Source: Actinomyces sp. oral taxon 897
GTDB taxonomy: Bacteria > Actinomycetota > Actinomycetes > Actinomycetales > Actinomycetaceae
Direction: 5' to 3'
NCBI RefSeq assembly: GCF_002999235.1
Contig: NZ_CP027236.1
Coordinates: 2,356,001-2,420,000, forward strand
Length of the DNA stretch: 64,000 nt
The notes under the pieces are model-generated. The model ran no database searches and was not told the origin of the DNA. It saw nothing but the letters and a program-made list of their open reading frames with translations. Positions within the stretch are counted from its first letter, which is position 1. Each line of letters begins with the position of its first letter. Shown here piece after piece: positions 51,379 through 59,408 of this stretch. The position numbers were made by a program, and so were the translations under genes.

Positions 51379-52208
51379 TTCACGTCGGTCTCGCTGACGA
51401 CGACGCCCTGGTCCGTCAGACCCTCAACGACCTGCTCAACGACACCGAGGACATCCGCGCCCTCTGGGTGGCCCGGGACGGCGAGGAGGTCCTGGACATC
51501 CTGCACTCGGGCGACTACCCGCTGGTCGACGTGCTCCTCCTGGACGTCCAGATGCCCCGCATGGACGGCATCGCCGTCACGGAGCTCCTGCACAACGAGA
51601 TGCCCAACCTCAACATCCTCATCCTGACCACCTTCATGGCCGACCCCGTCATGGAGCGTGCCATGGCGGCCGGGGCCAAGGGCTTCGTAGCCAAGGAGGA
51701 TCCGGTCACCGCCCTGGCGGCGACCATCCGCCACGTCGTGGAGGGCAACATGGTCCTCTCCCCCGCCTCCCTGAACGTCATTAAGAACCGCCCTGACGGC
51801 TCCAACCCCGTCATCCCTGGCCCTGCGGTCTCCGGTCCCACCGCCAGTCCTGAGATCCCTGCTCTCATGATGCCCACTCTCAGGAAGTCCCCGAAGGCCT
51901 CCGCCCCGGCACGGGTCCCGGCTGCTGCTGGCTCCGTCCCGGCCAGCCCTGCCCCGGCTGCCGGTCCCCTGGTGGCCGGCCCCGCCCCGACCGCTGTCAG
52001 GAGCACGCCCACGGGCGTCGCCCTCTCGCCGCGCGAGACGGAGGTGCTGGCCCTCATGGTCGAGGCCTACTCCAACAAGCAGATCGCCCGGCGCCTGGGG
52101 CTGAGCGAGGCAACGATCAAGACCCACGTCTCCACGGTCATTGCCAAGATGGGCGTCCAGGACCGGGTGGGCGCCGTCGTCCAGGCCCTGCGCAACGGGC
52201 TCGTCTGA
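51375..52208 (+). CDS. LuxR/NarL-family response regulator
   Basis: A 277-residue regulator. The receiver domain (1-120) has ADDD at the acidic pocket, Asp57 in LLLDVQMPRMDG as phosphoacceptor, and Lys in GFVAKED. A Pro/Ala linker of about 85 residues is unusually long. The C-terminal LuxR helix-turn-helix reads LSPRETEVLALMVEAYSNKQIARRLGLSEATIKTHVS. Cognate partner of the overlapping kinase. Confidence 0.93.
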   Translation: MIHVGLADDDALVRQTLNDLLNDTEDIRALWVARDGEEVLDILHSGDYPLVDVLLLDVQMPRMDGIAVTELLHNEMPNLNILILTTFMADPVMERAMAAGAKGFVAKEDPVTALAATIRHVVEGNMVLSPASLNVIKNRPDGSNPVIPGPAVSGPTASPEIPALMMPTLRKSPKASAPARVPAAAGSVPASPAPAAGPLVAGPAPTAVRSTPTGVALSPRETEVLALMVEAYSNKQIARRLGLSEATIKTHVSTVIAKMGVQDRVGAVVQALRNGLV

Positions 52209-52229
52209 GGCTAGCCTTCCCCCGTCATC

Positions 52230-52258
52230 TCGGCCGATCGGTTGAACCGGTCGGCCGA
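52230..52258. promoter_or_regulatory. Near-perfect palindrome after the response regulator
   Basis: TCGGCCGATCGGTT and its inverse meet around a single central base at 52244, with one mismatch over 14 bp. A hairpin would have almost no loop, so protein binding is likelier than termination. A related GTCCGATCGGAT occurs at about 50036, before the kinase. Confidence 0.4.
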
Positions 52259-52762
52259 TGACGTGCTGCCCGCGGTGGGGCACCATGGTGGTGCCCGGGC
52301 CTGTCCGCTCGGGCGCGTACTGGTCTCCATGAAAGGTGTTGCTTATGCTCTTCCCTCCTGCGCCCCACGAAAACACCATTAGCTGGTATGGCTTCTTTTG
52401 GGGGCCGGTCTCCATTTGGCCTAGGATCAAGTGACCCTGTCTGTCTCCTATAGGTCATGCTAATGCTATTCCGTGCCTCCTACGGTTGCCGCTCATTTGG
52501 GTATGACCCACCTGAGCTATAATCCGTCTCCCTGGCTTGGCAATGACCTGTAGCTACCACGTAGGCGGGGGAGGGATAACCTCCCCCGCCCGCGTCGTGC
52601 TCTTTTAACAGGGCTTCAGCGGTATTGCTGCTGACGCCCTTGTCGGCGCGTTTTCTTGGGGCCTCTTACGGCCCCGCCGCCACTGGTCCTCGTGCCGCCC
52701 AGGATTGGTGGCCCTTGTCTACTTGTCGGTCTTTTGTTGGCCCCTACCGTCCGGACTGCACC
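52259..52762. other. Gap before the methyltransferase; possible short RNA or peptide
   Basis: A less GC-rich stretch of about 300 bases ending in a terminator (52564-52590). Two 21-codon frames are visible, at about 52388 and 52457, neither with a good ribosome site. A small untranslated RNA ending at the terminator is possible. I do not match it to a known RNA family. Confidence 0.3.
52564..52590 (+). terminator. Intrinsic terminator
   Basis: A perfect 11-bp stem GGCGGGGGAGG / CCTCCCCCGCC with a 5-base loop, and TCTTTT 20 bases later. It ends whatever is transcribed from the 52.2-52.5 kb gap, or the two-component operon. Confidence 0.7.
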
Positions 52763-54286
52763 ATGAGCACTATGAACTGTGACGCCCTGCCTCAGCCTCT
52801 TCACCGGGGCACCGGGGCCCGACGTCATCACCTCCTGTCACTGCGTGACCGCACCGAGGTGAGCACCGTCCTGGACCTCCTGGACTCCCTGGGCGCCGAC
52901 CCCCTGGGTGTCTCCGACCTGGCCGAGCGCCGGGTCCTGGAGCTGGCCTGCGGCTCGGGGCGCCTGACCCTGCCCATTGCCTCCGCCGGCCACCGCGTGC
53001 TGGCCACCGACGTCGAGCCCGAGGTCCTGGCCTACCTGGGATCCCAGCTGGGCCTAGGGCCGGAGCGCTCGACGTCGAGCTCCAGGAAGCGCCCAATGGG
53101 CCTGAGAAGGTGGTTGAGATCACAGACCCTGGAGCCGGGGGCGGTTGAAGGGCTTGCGCCGGACCTGGGGGCCCTTCCCCTCCCGACCCCGGACTCGCGG
53201 ATAAGCCGCCGGGCCAGCTCGGCGGTGTACGAGTCCTCGGTCCCTGATGTGGCCGCCTCGTACGCCAGCCTGGCCTCGAGGCCCAGGGCGGGCCAGTACC
53301 TCCGCCCCAACCACAGGCTGGACCCCCTGTCCCCGGAGCCGGGTGCGGGGCTGGGGACGGAGCCGGGGTCTGGCACCGGGCGGCAGGCCTCCTGGAACCT
53401 GACCCCGTCTGCGTGGGGTACGGAGGCGCCGGGCGGAGCGCCTGGCTCTTCGTCTGCGGGGCCAGCTCCGGAGCCGGGTTGGCTGGGCGCGCTCGGCTCT
53501 TCGTCTGCGGGCTCGGGTGCGGATCGGCCGTCCCAGTTCGTGGCGTCGGATTGGGAGGCTGGCTGGCCGGCTGGGCCGGGCTCCTCCTGGTCCGCGGGCT
53601 CAGCGGGGTCGCCGGGCAGCCCGTCTGGTTCTCCGTCTGCGGGGCTGGCTCCGGAGCCGGGCCGACACATGAGGCGGGGCAGGCACGTGGCACCTGACCC
53701 GGACCCGCTTAGTGCCCACTCTCAGGCTGGCGCGCCGTCGAGCTGGGGCGAGAGCGTGGACGTCTCTGGTTCTACCCCTCAGGGTGGGGCGCATCTCCCC
53801 CTGCCGTCGGCAGGGCTGGGGCGGACGCGGCCGGGGGCCCTGGACCGGATTGGGCTGGGTCTGGCCGACATGACCGCCTTCTGCCTCACCGAGCGCTTTA
53901 AGGCGGTCTGCCTGCCCAATAGCTCGGTCACCCTCCTGTCGCCTGTGACACGTCGGCACACCCTGAGGCTGGCCGCCTCCCACCTGGCGCCGGGCGGGAT
54001 CCTCATTGTGTGCACCGAGTACGTCCTTGAGGACGCTCCTTCCTCGCTCTCGCTGTCTTTTGGCCAGGACGTGAAGCTGGAGGAGCAGACCGATGGCAGG
54101 CGCCGTCGGCTCTGGCTGAGCTGGGGAGCGGAGCGCTACGCCTCCGACCTCTTTGTGGTGCCGCCGGCATGGGTCGTGGAGGCCCTGAGCGGGCTCGGGC
54201 TGACGGTGATCTACCAGCACTCCCGCCCCGACTCCGCGGTCCCGGGGCGCGCCAACGCCGTCATAGCCGCCGTCAAGCGCCCCTGA
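52763..54286 (+). CDS. SAM-dependent methyltransferase with large low-complexity insert
   Basis: A 507-residue frame from ATG 52763. Residues 30-97 are the first half of a class I methyltransferase: RRVLELACGSGRLTLPIA with motif I at about 57-67, then HRVLATDVEPEVLAYL. Residues 363-507 are the second half (GLADMTAFCLTERFKAVCLPNSS, LAPGGILIV, final strands NAVIAAVKRP). Between them about 260 residues are Gly/Pro/Ser/Ala-rich and unrelated to the fold. The insert begins with a 33-bp element also found in the TetR remnant at 20 kb. The insert keeps the frame open, so a protein may still fold around it. The start is uncertain because no ribosome site is clear. The substrate is unknown. Confidence 0.65.
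   Translation: MSTMNCDALPQPLHRGTGARRHHLLSLRDRTEVSTVLDLLDSLGADPLGVSDLAERRVLELACGSGRLTLPIASAGHRVLATDVEPEVLAYLGSQLGLGPERSTSSSRKRPMGLRRWLRSQTLEPGAVEGLAPDLGALPLPTPDSRISRRASSAVYESSVPDVAASYASLASRPRAGQYLRPNHRLDPLSPEPGAGLGTEPGSGTGRQASWNLTPSAWGTEAPGGAPGSSSAGPAPEPGWLGALGSSSAGSGADRPSQFVASDWEAGWPAGPGSSWSAGSAGSPGSPSGSPSAGLAPEPGRHMRRGRHVAPDPDPLSAHSQAGAPSSWGESVDVSGSTPQGGAHLPLPSAGLGRTRPGALDRIGLGLADMTAFCLTERFKAVCLPNSSVTLLSPVTRRHTLRLAASHLAPGGILIVCTEYVLEDAPSSLSLSFGQDVKLEEQTDGRRRRLWLSWGAERYASDLFVVPPAWVVEALSGLGLTVIYQHSRPDSAVPGRANAVIAAVKRP
53087..53119 (+). repeat. 33-bp dispersed element, second copy
   Basis: Starts AAGCGCCC and ends TGAGA. It matches the reverse complement of 20125-20157 with three differences and lies at the start of the low-complexity insert in the methyltransferase, reading KRPMGLRRWLR in frame. 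Confidence 0.55.
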
Positions 54287-54385
54287 CTGCGCCCCTTGAC
54301 TGCACCTTTGACCGTGCCCCTTGACAGGGTCTCTGACCACACCTCTGACAGCGCCCCTTGACCGCGCCTCGGACCGTGCCCCTCC
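54287..54385. repeat. Short tandem repeats after the methyltransferase
   Basis: About six degenerate units of GCGCCCCTTGACC / GTGCCCCTTGAC, each 14-20 bases, directly follow the stop codon. Confidence 0.5.
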
Positions 54386-54408
54386 GCCCACCCCCTCGTC
54401 CGTCCCCT

Positions 54409-54474
54409 CGCGAGAACGGTACTTATTGCTCGCGAGAACGGTACTTGTTCGTCGTGAGAACGGTACTTATTGCC
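54409..54474 (+). repeat. 22-bp tandem unit (locus 3), three copies
   Basis: Units at 54409-54430, 54431-54452 and 54453-54474 start CGCGAGAACGGTACTT or CGTGAGAACGGTACTT. The same family is found at 15339-15404 and 31205-31280. The nearest gene is the methyltransferase ending 122 bases to the left, so here the array is not obviously in a promoter. Confidence 0.8.
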
Positions 54475-54890
54475 CGCGGCCGTGCCTCCGCGGCCTCGGG
54501 CACGTCGTCCTCGTCCGCGCGGGCGGGTCTCGCATCTGGAAGCTGTCCGCTCCGTCACCGGGGCCTGTCTGCTCCACCACCTGGTCCCGTCCGGTGGCGA
54601 CCGTCCGCCCTCGCTACCGGGACTGTCGTGCCCGACATAACCCCACCAAACGCAGCGGAAACGTCCGCTCCCGTCGCCACGACTGCCGCCGGGCCAGCCG
54701 TGGAGCACAGCCCGACCGGCGCCATGAGGAGCGTTCTATGAGAAAACTAACACCGTAGGTATGCCTGGTTTCGCTTCTTGCGAACACTGTCCGTACAGGA
54801 GCTTACACCACTCCTTCTGGCTCGGTGTGGCTGGTGTGGGCGAGCGCGGACGTGGGGGCGCAGGCTCCTTCCGGTAGGGCTGGGGGCAGT

Positions 54891-54975
54891 GGCCAGCTCC
54901 TGGAGGGCGGGCAACAGCGGGCTGGCTGGCCCGGGCCGCCCTGCCCGACCGGCCAGCTCCTGGAGGGCGGGCAGC
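54891..54975. repeat. Two exact 23-bp repeats 60 bp apart
   Basis: GGCCAGCTCCTGGAGGGCGG plus GCA occurs at 54891 and 54951 without mismatch; the 37 bases between are unique. Same period as the other intergenic clusters. Confidence 0.5.
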
Positions 54976-56230
54976 GGGCACGTGCTCCTCCTGGTGTGAC
55001 CGGCCCGAACAGGACCCCGGGATGAATGTGCAACACCACCTCCTAGGTCCCGACGGGACGCGCCCTTGGCCCGCTGGCACGCTCCGACCACCACCCGGGT
55101 ACCCGGGACACACGACCCGCAGGCACCCCACCTTCTACAACTGGGCCTTGCGGAGGCTACGTGAAGGTGACGGTCACCTTCAGCCCGGACCCCCGCAACC
55201 AGGTCCTGCCCCGTTCGCGCTACAAGAGCAGGGCTCCTGCGCTTCGACGAGCGCTGCTGCTGCCACGCGACCCGGGCCGACCAGTGGGCCGACCGGTGGG
55301 GCAGGTGGGCCCCGCCCGGGCAGGCTTGGGACTACTTCGGCCTCAGGTGAGGTCCCGTCGAACTCACGTGGCCCTCTGCGTGCCGCGTGCGCGGACGCCA
55401 TGGAGGAGGAATCGGACTGGTCCGTCTCCCAGGTTCGCGTGACCGTCGTCGGCGAGACCTCCCACCTCATTTTTGGCGATGTTTATCACACTAGCGCTTG
55501 GCCAGCGTGGGCATGTCATGTGAGAGCTCTGGCTGTGGCGTCCGCCCTGACTTCCCTGTCCAGGGCCTGCTGCCAGCCTTGCGCCGCCCTGCCTTGACGG
55601 CCTTCTGGGCAACCAGGGCCGTTGGGGTCCGAGGTTGCGCGGGACCGCAGGGGCAAAGCGAGGGCCTCACAGCTCGGTGGTGCTGGATCCCGTTCCCATA
55701 ACCCATACCGGGATATGAGATGGATACCGATCTGGAGGCCCTCGAGAGGACACTCTACGCTATCGCCAGCCGATCCGCTAGTGACTTACCTCAAGACGAG
55801 GCCCGCGCATTCGGCGTGATGCTGCGGGTTTGAGGGATATGTGAGGATTATCACTCCAACATTCTGCCGGGCTGTGCTACCAGGGTCCGATGGGTGGGGC
55901 GTGCCAGCCTGCGTGCCGGGTCCCGGTAGGAGGGCGGGCCGGGGTCGCCCGAGATGCCACGGCTCTACGTGATGGTGCGCTGGGGGCCATGTGCTGAGGG
56001 GTGCGCGCTGTGGCGTGCTGGGCGCGGGTCGGCAGCTGTCCGCAGCCCTTTCCTTGCGGCGCCCCTGGTCGGTGGCCCGACGGCAGGCCAGGGTCTGTGC
56101 TCGCGACGCTTGGGCTGGTGGGAGCTACGTGTCCAGAGGATGGCTGTGTGCGGGAGGTGGACTGCCGTCCTGCTCCGCTGGGCGCGGGCGCCTGTGCGCG
56201 TGGGGGGCTGCACCGGCAGGATCCCGCGCC
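54976..56230. other. 1.25-kb gap without a supportable gene
   Basis: Frames here lack ribosome sites and have the arginine/proline-rich look of random GC-rich sequence. Noted signals: GATGAATGTGCAAC at about 55021, as near 15833, and GTGAGGATTATCAC at 55841-55854, similar to the palindrome at 45985. Confidence 0.4.
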
Positions 56231-56388
56231 CTCAGGCTGGCGTCGCGCGCAGACCTGGGCCTTCAGACCAGTGCGGCGCGCAGAGCCAGACTCAGGCCGG
56301 CGCCATGCCCAAGCTCAGGCTGGCGTCGCGTGCAGGCCCAGGCCTCCGGCCAGCGCAGACCCAGACTCAGACCAGCGCCATGCGCAGG
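56231..56388. repeat. Copies of the rhomboid gene's 3' end in its downstream flank
   Basis: The 3' end of the rhomboid coding region (from 56366) begins CTCAGACCAGCGCCATGCGC on the plus strand. Related 23-28-bp copies start at 56231, 56291 and 56314. The 56281-56308 copy matches 56356-56383 at 25 of 28 positions. Confidence 0.45.
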
Positions 56389-57239
56389 ATAATGAGCCCC
56401 ACCAGTGTCGCGGTGACGCCAATAATCCCCATAATGCCCGCAGTCGTACGCTGGCAACGAAGATCCAGGCTGTAGACCGCTGCCACGGCGGCGCCGGTCA
56501 GCAGCCCGCCCAGGTGCCCCTGCCAGGAGATCCCGCTGCCCAGGAAGGATATGACCACATTCACCGCCAGCAGGGCCACAATCCCCGAGGTGTCCCGCCC
56601 CAGGTGCCGCTGGATGACGAACAGGGCCGCGAACAGCCCGAAGATCGCCCCCGAGGCGCCCACGGTCTGGCTGAACCACGCCGACAGCACCTGCGGTGAG
56701 GCCAGCCAGTAGATAGCCGTCGAGCCGCCCAGGGCGGAGAGCACGTACAGGGCCGTGAACCGGCAGCGCCCCAGCAGCGGCTCCAGGATCCCACCCAGCA
56801 CCCACAGGGCGTACATATTGAACGCCAGGTGCATGAACCCGCCGTGGAGGAACGCCGTGGTCAGGAACCGCCAGGGCTCCTGCGCGGCGAGGGCGGGCAC
56901 GAAGCCCCCCCAGGCCGTCACCGGGTTCATGAGGTGGGACCGCAGGGGAAGGCTCTGAAGGATCCAGACGACAATGCACACCGCCATGAGCAAGGTGGTG
57001 ACGCGCACGTCACTGATCGGCTGGCCCCCCAGGACGGTCCGGGTCCCGCGACCACCCGTCTGGTGGGTGCAGTCCACGCAGCGCACCCCCACCGGGCTGG
57101 GGACCTGGCACTCGGGGCACACCGGACGGTTGCAGCGCTGGCACCGCACGTAGGAGACACGCTGGGGGTGGCGGGGGCAGACCGGCGGGTCGGCCTGGTG
57201 GTCCGCTCCCGAGGAGCTGGAGGGGTACTGCTGGGTCAT
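56367..57239 (-). CDS. Rhomboid-family intramembrane serine protease
   Basis: A 290-residue protein. An N-terminal zinc-ribbon-like region has paired cysteines (21, 33, 36, 41, 44, 54, 57). Six transmembrane helices follow with the catalytic serine in GASGAIFG (Ser196), the histidine in WQGHLGG (His242), and the oxyanion HGGFMHLAFNMYALW. It cleaves membrane proteins within the bilayer. Zinc-ribbon rhomboids next to ppiA and the DLW-39/CrgA genes are typical of actinobacteria. The natural substrate is unknown. Start ATG 57239. Confidence 0.92.
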   Translation of the reverse strand: MTQQYPSSSSGADHQADPPVCPRHPQRVSYVRCQRCNRPVCPECQVPSPVGVRCVDCTHQTGGRGTRTVLGGQPISDVRVTTLLMAVCIVVWILQSLPLRSHLMNPVTAWGGFVPALAAQEPWRFLTTAFLHGGFMHLAFNMYALWVLGGILEPLLGRCRFTALYVLSALGGSTAIYWLASPQVLSAWFSQTVGASGAIFGLFAALFVIQRHLGRDTSGIVALLAVNVVISFLGSGISWQGHLGGLLTGAAVAAVYSLDLRCQRTTAGIMGIIGVTATLVGLIILRMALV

Positions 57240-57512
57240 GGCTCAGCCTTGTCGCTGGAGGTCGCTGTGGACAGGGATCAGGGGCTGTGGGTCGGGGCCT
57301 TGCGGGCCAGCCGGCAGCGGTGGCGTCCGGCCGGGGGAGCCTGCTGGGCCCCGTCTGACGAGCCGGGTCCGGTGGTTCGCGAACCTAGCTGGCCCGGTGG
57401 GGTGGTGCCTGGCGGTGCGGTGCCGCCCGGCGGGCCCGGCGGGACGCGGACGGCGTCGCTGAGCACTCGCGGGTGCCCGACGACGCCGTCTGGTCTCATA
57501 CCCGAGGCGGTC

Positions 57513-58034
57513 TCACTCGGTGACCGTCACGGAGTTAATGACGACGTCCTCCAGGGGGCGGTCACGCGGGTCGGTGGCCACCGCCGAGATCGCGTCCACG
57601 ACCTGCTTGGAGGCGTCGTCGGCCACGGCCCCGAAGATGGTGTGCTTGCCCTGGAGCCACTCGGTGCGGGCCGTGGTGATAAAGAACTGGGAGCCGTTGG
57701 TGCCCTTGCCCAGGCGCCGGCCGGCGTTGGCCATGGCCAGGACGTAGGGCGCGGAGAAGGTCAGGGAGTCGTCGATCTCGTCGTCGAAGACGTAGCCGGG
57801 GCCGCCGGTACCGGTGCCCAGGGGGTCGCCGCCCTGGATCATGAAGTTGGGGATAACCCTGTGGAAGATGACACCGTCGTACAGCGGGGCCTTGGTCTCC
57901 TCGCCTGTACGGGGGTCCGTCCAGGTGGTCTTACCGGTGGCCAGGCCGGTGAAGTTCGCGACTGTCTGGGGCGCCTGCTCGGGAAAGAGCGTGAGGCGGA
58001 TGTCGCCGAGGGTCGTGTGAAGTGTCGCTTCCAT
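57513..58034 (-). CDS. ppiA: Peptidyl-prolyl cis-trans isomerase (cyclophilin)
   Basis: A 173-residue cyclophilin from ATG 58034. The core motifs are FHRVIPNFMIQGGDP (active-site Arg and Phe), NGSQFFIT and KHTIFGAV, in a domain of normal length with no signal peptide, so cytoplasmic. It corresponds to PpiA (Rv0009), which lies in the same gyrA-to-crgA neighbourhood in mycobacteria. The longer in-frame start at 58094 adds 20 unlikely residues. Confidence 0.94.
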   Translation of the reverse strand: MEATLHTTLGDIRLTLFPEQAPQTVANFTGLATGKTTWTDPRTGEETKAPLYDGVIFHRVIPNFMIQGGDPLGTGTGGPGYVFDDEIDDSLTFSAPYVLAMANAGRRLGKGTNGSQFFITTARTEWLQGKHTIFGAVADDASKQVVDAISAVATDPRDRPLEDVVINSVTVTE

Positions 58035-58250
58035 GCTGTCATCGTCGCATGGGCGGGACACCGCGGACCGGGACTGCGGTAGGTGCCACCGCACTGTTCA
58101 CCCCAGGCAAAACGCCGACGACAAGGTTGGTCCGCCGTTGCACGTCGGTGGGAGGATAGGGACAGGTCGCACGGATGCGTACGCACCGTTCGAGTCGCCA
58201 TCGGCCCCGGTCCCCGCACCGGGTGCCGCGAAGAATCTCTAGGAGGACCC

Positions 58251-58427
58251 ATGAAGAAGTGCACCCTGGGCAGGACCCTCGGCTGGCTGACCGTCGCCAC
58301 CGTCGCGGCCGGCGCCGCCTACGTCGTCTGGAAGCGTTCGCAGCCGGTGGAGGACCCGTGGGCCGAGGAGTACTGGGCCGACTCCGAGGAAGAGGAGGAG
58401 GCCGAGCCCGCTCCCGCTGAGGCCTGA
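58251..58427 (+). CDS. DLW-39-like small membrane protein, second copy
   Basis: A 58-residue protein with a perfect AGGAGG ribosome site 5 bases before ATG 58251. One hydrophobic helix (about 8-26) is followed by WKRSQPVEDPWAEEYWAD and an acidic tail of Glu/Ala/Pro. The design (single helix, basic turn, DPWAE segment) parallels the 47-residue protein at 10961. Function unknown. Confidence 0.7.
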   Translation: MKKCTLGRTLGWLTVATVAAGAAYVVWKRSQPVEDPWAEEYWADSEEEEEAEPAPAEA

Positions 58428-58443
58428 GCCCTGGCCGGGCGTC

Positions 58444-58470
58444 GGCGGGGTCCCGCACCGGGGCCCCGCC
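58444..58470. terminator. Bidirectional hairpin between convergent genes
   Basis: An 11-bp stem (58444-58454 with 58460-58470, one G-T) and a 5-base loop, between the DLW-39-like gene and crgA, which converge here. No T-run on either side. Confidence 0.5.
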
Positions 58471-58569
58471 GCGTCATCCGGCTCCCGCACGGCCCCGGCG
58501 CGCCCGCGCCCCGGCGTGCCCGGGCGGTGGGCCGACGCCGCGCCGCTGGACACCCCTGGGTGGTGCCCG

Positions 58570-59265
58570 TCACTTCCAGTTCAGCAGGCCCAGGAAGCCG
58601 GCCATCATAATGACGAAGCCGACGTACAGGTTGCCGTTGACCAGCCAGTCAGTCTGGTGGTGCGCCACGAAGTAGGGGATCGGGTACTGGCCCTTGAACA
58701 GGTAGGTGACCACGACCCACAGCAGGCCCGTGATCAGCAGGGTCACCATGGCTGGCGCGTACCAGCGGGGGCTGCCCACGTCCTTGATCTTCCGGGGCGT
58801 GCGGGACACCCGGTTGGCCGCCGCCCGTGACTCCTCCTCCAGCGCCGCCGCCACCTTGGCGGGGTTCCCGGAGCGCTTGAGCCGGGCCAGGCGCTTCCTG
58901 TCCTCTTCCTTGGCCCGCTTGCCGAAACGCACCAGGCGCCTGGAGCCGGAGGCCGAGCCCTTCTCCTTCTTGGAGCCCTTGGACTTGGAGTCCTTGGACT
59001 CCTTCCCGGAGCCGGACTCCTTCTCGGAGCTCGTGGAGTCCGAGGCCTCGGAGGTCTTCTTGGACGACACCTCGTCCTGGGGGTCCTCAGTGGCAGGCTC
59101 CTTACCATCCTTACCCTTACCCTGAGATCCCTTACCCCCACCCTCGGAACCCTGTGCGGGGTCCTCGTCCTGGACCCCGGAGCCCTCGCCCGTGGAGGTG
59201 GGCTCCTCGGAGTCGGGGGCCTGGTTGGTGTCCGGCCTCGGGCTGGTCTTCTTCCGCAGGGCCAT
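58570..59265 (-). CDS. crgA: Cell-division protein CrgA with long charged N-terminus
   Basis: A 231-residue protein from ATG 59265 (AGGAGG ribosome site). The last 90 residues are classic CrgA: VSRTPRKIKDVGSPRWYAP, two transmembrane helices and the end GFVIMMAGFLGLLNWK. CrgA is a septal protein that interacts with FtsZ, FtsI and others. Mycobacterial CrgA is about 93 residues, whereas here about 140 extra residues rich in Lys, Ser, Glu and Asp precede it (KESKDSKSKGSKKEK). They look disordered and phosphorylatable. Confidence 0.93.
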   Translation of the reverse strand: MALRKKTSPRPDTNQAPDSEEPTSTGEGSGVQDEDPAQGSEGGGKGSQGKGKDGKEPATEDPQDEVSSKKTSEASDSTSSEKESGSGKESKDSKSKGSKKEKGSASGSRRLVRFGKRAKEEDRKRLARLKRSGNPAKVAAALEEESRAAANRVSRTPRKIKDVGSPRWYAPAMVTLLITGLLWVVVTYLFKGQYPIPYFVAHHQTDWLVNGNLYVGFVIMMAGFLGLLNWK

Positions 59266-59408
59266 GTGGTCCTCCTCGCTTGGGATGTTCCCGACAGGGG
59301 AAGTCGGTTGACTGGCGCTAGCGCCTAGCCTAGGGCATCGCCACCGGGTTCCTGCCACGCCTACAAGCTCATAGACTGCACAAGACACTCGCAACACCAG
59401 GAGACTAG

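Noticed and set aside
55022..55597. A 191-codon plus-strand frame (MNVQHHLLGPDG...)
   Set aside because: No ribosome site, no recognisable domain, low-complexity middle, and the start coincides with a dispersed DNA motif.
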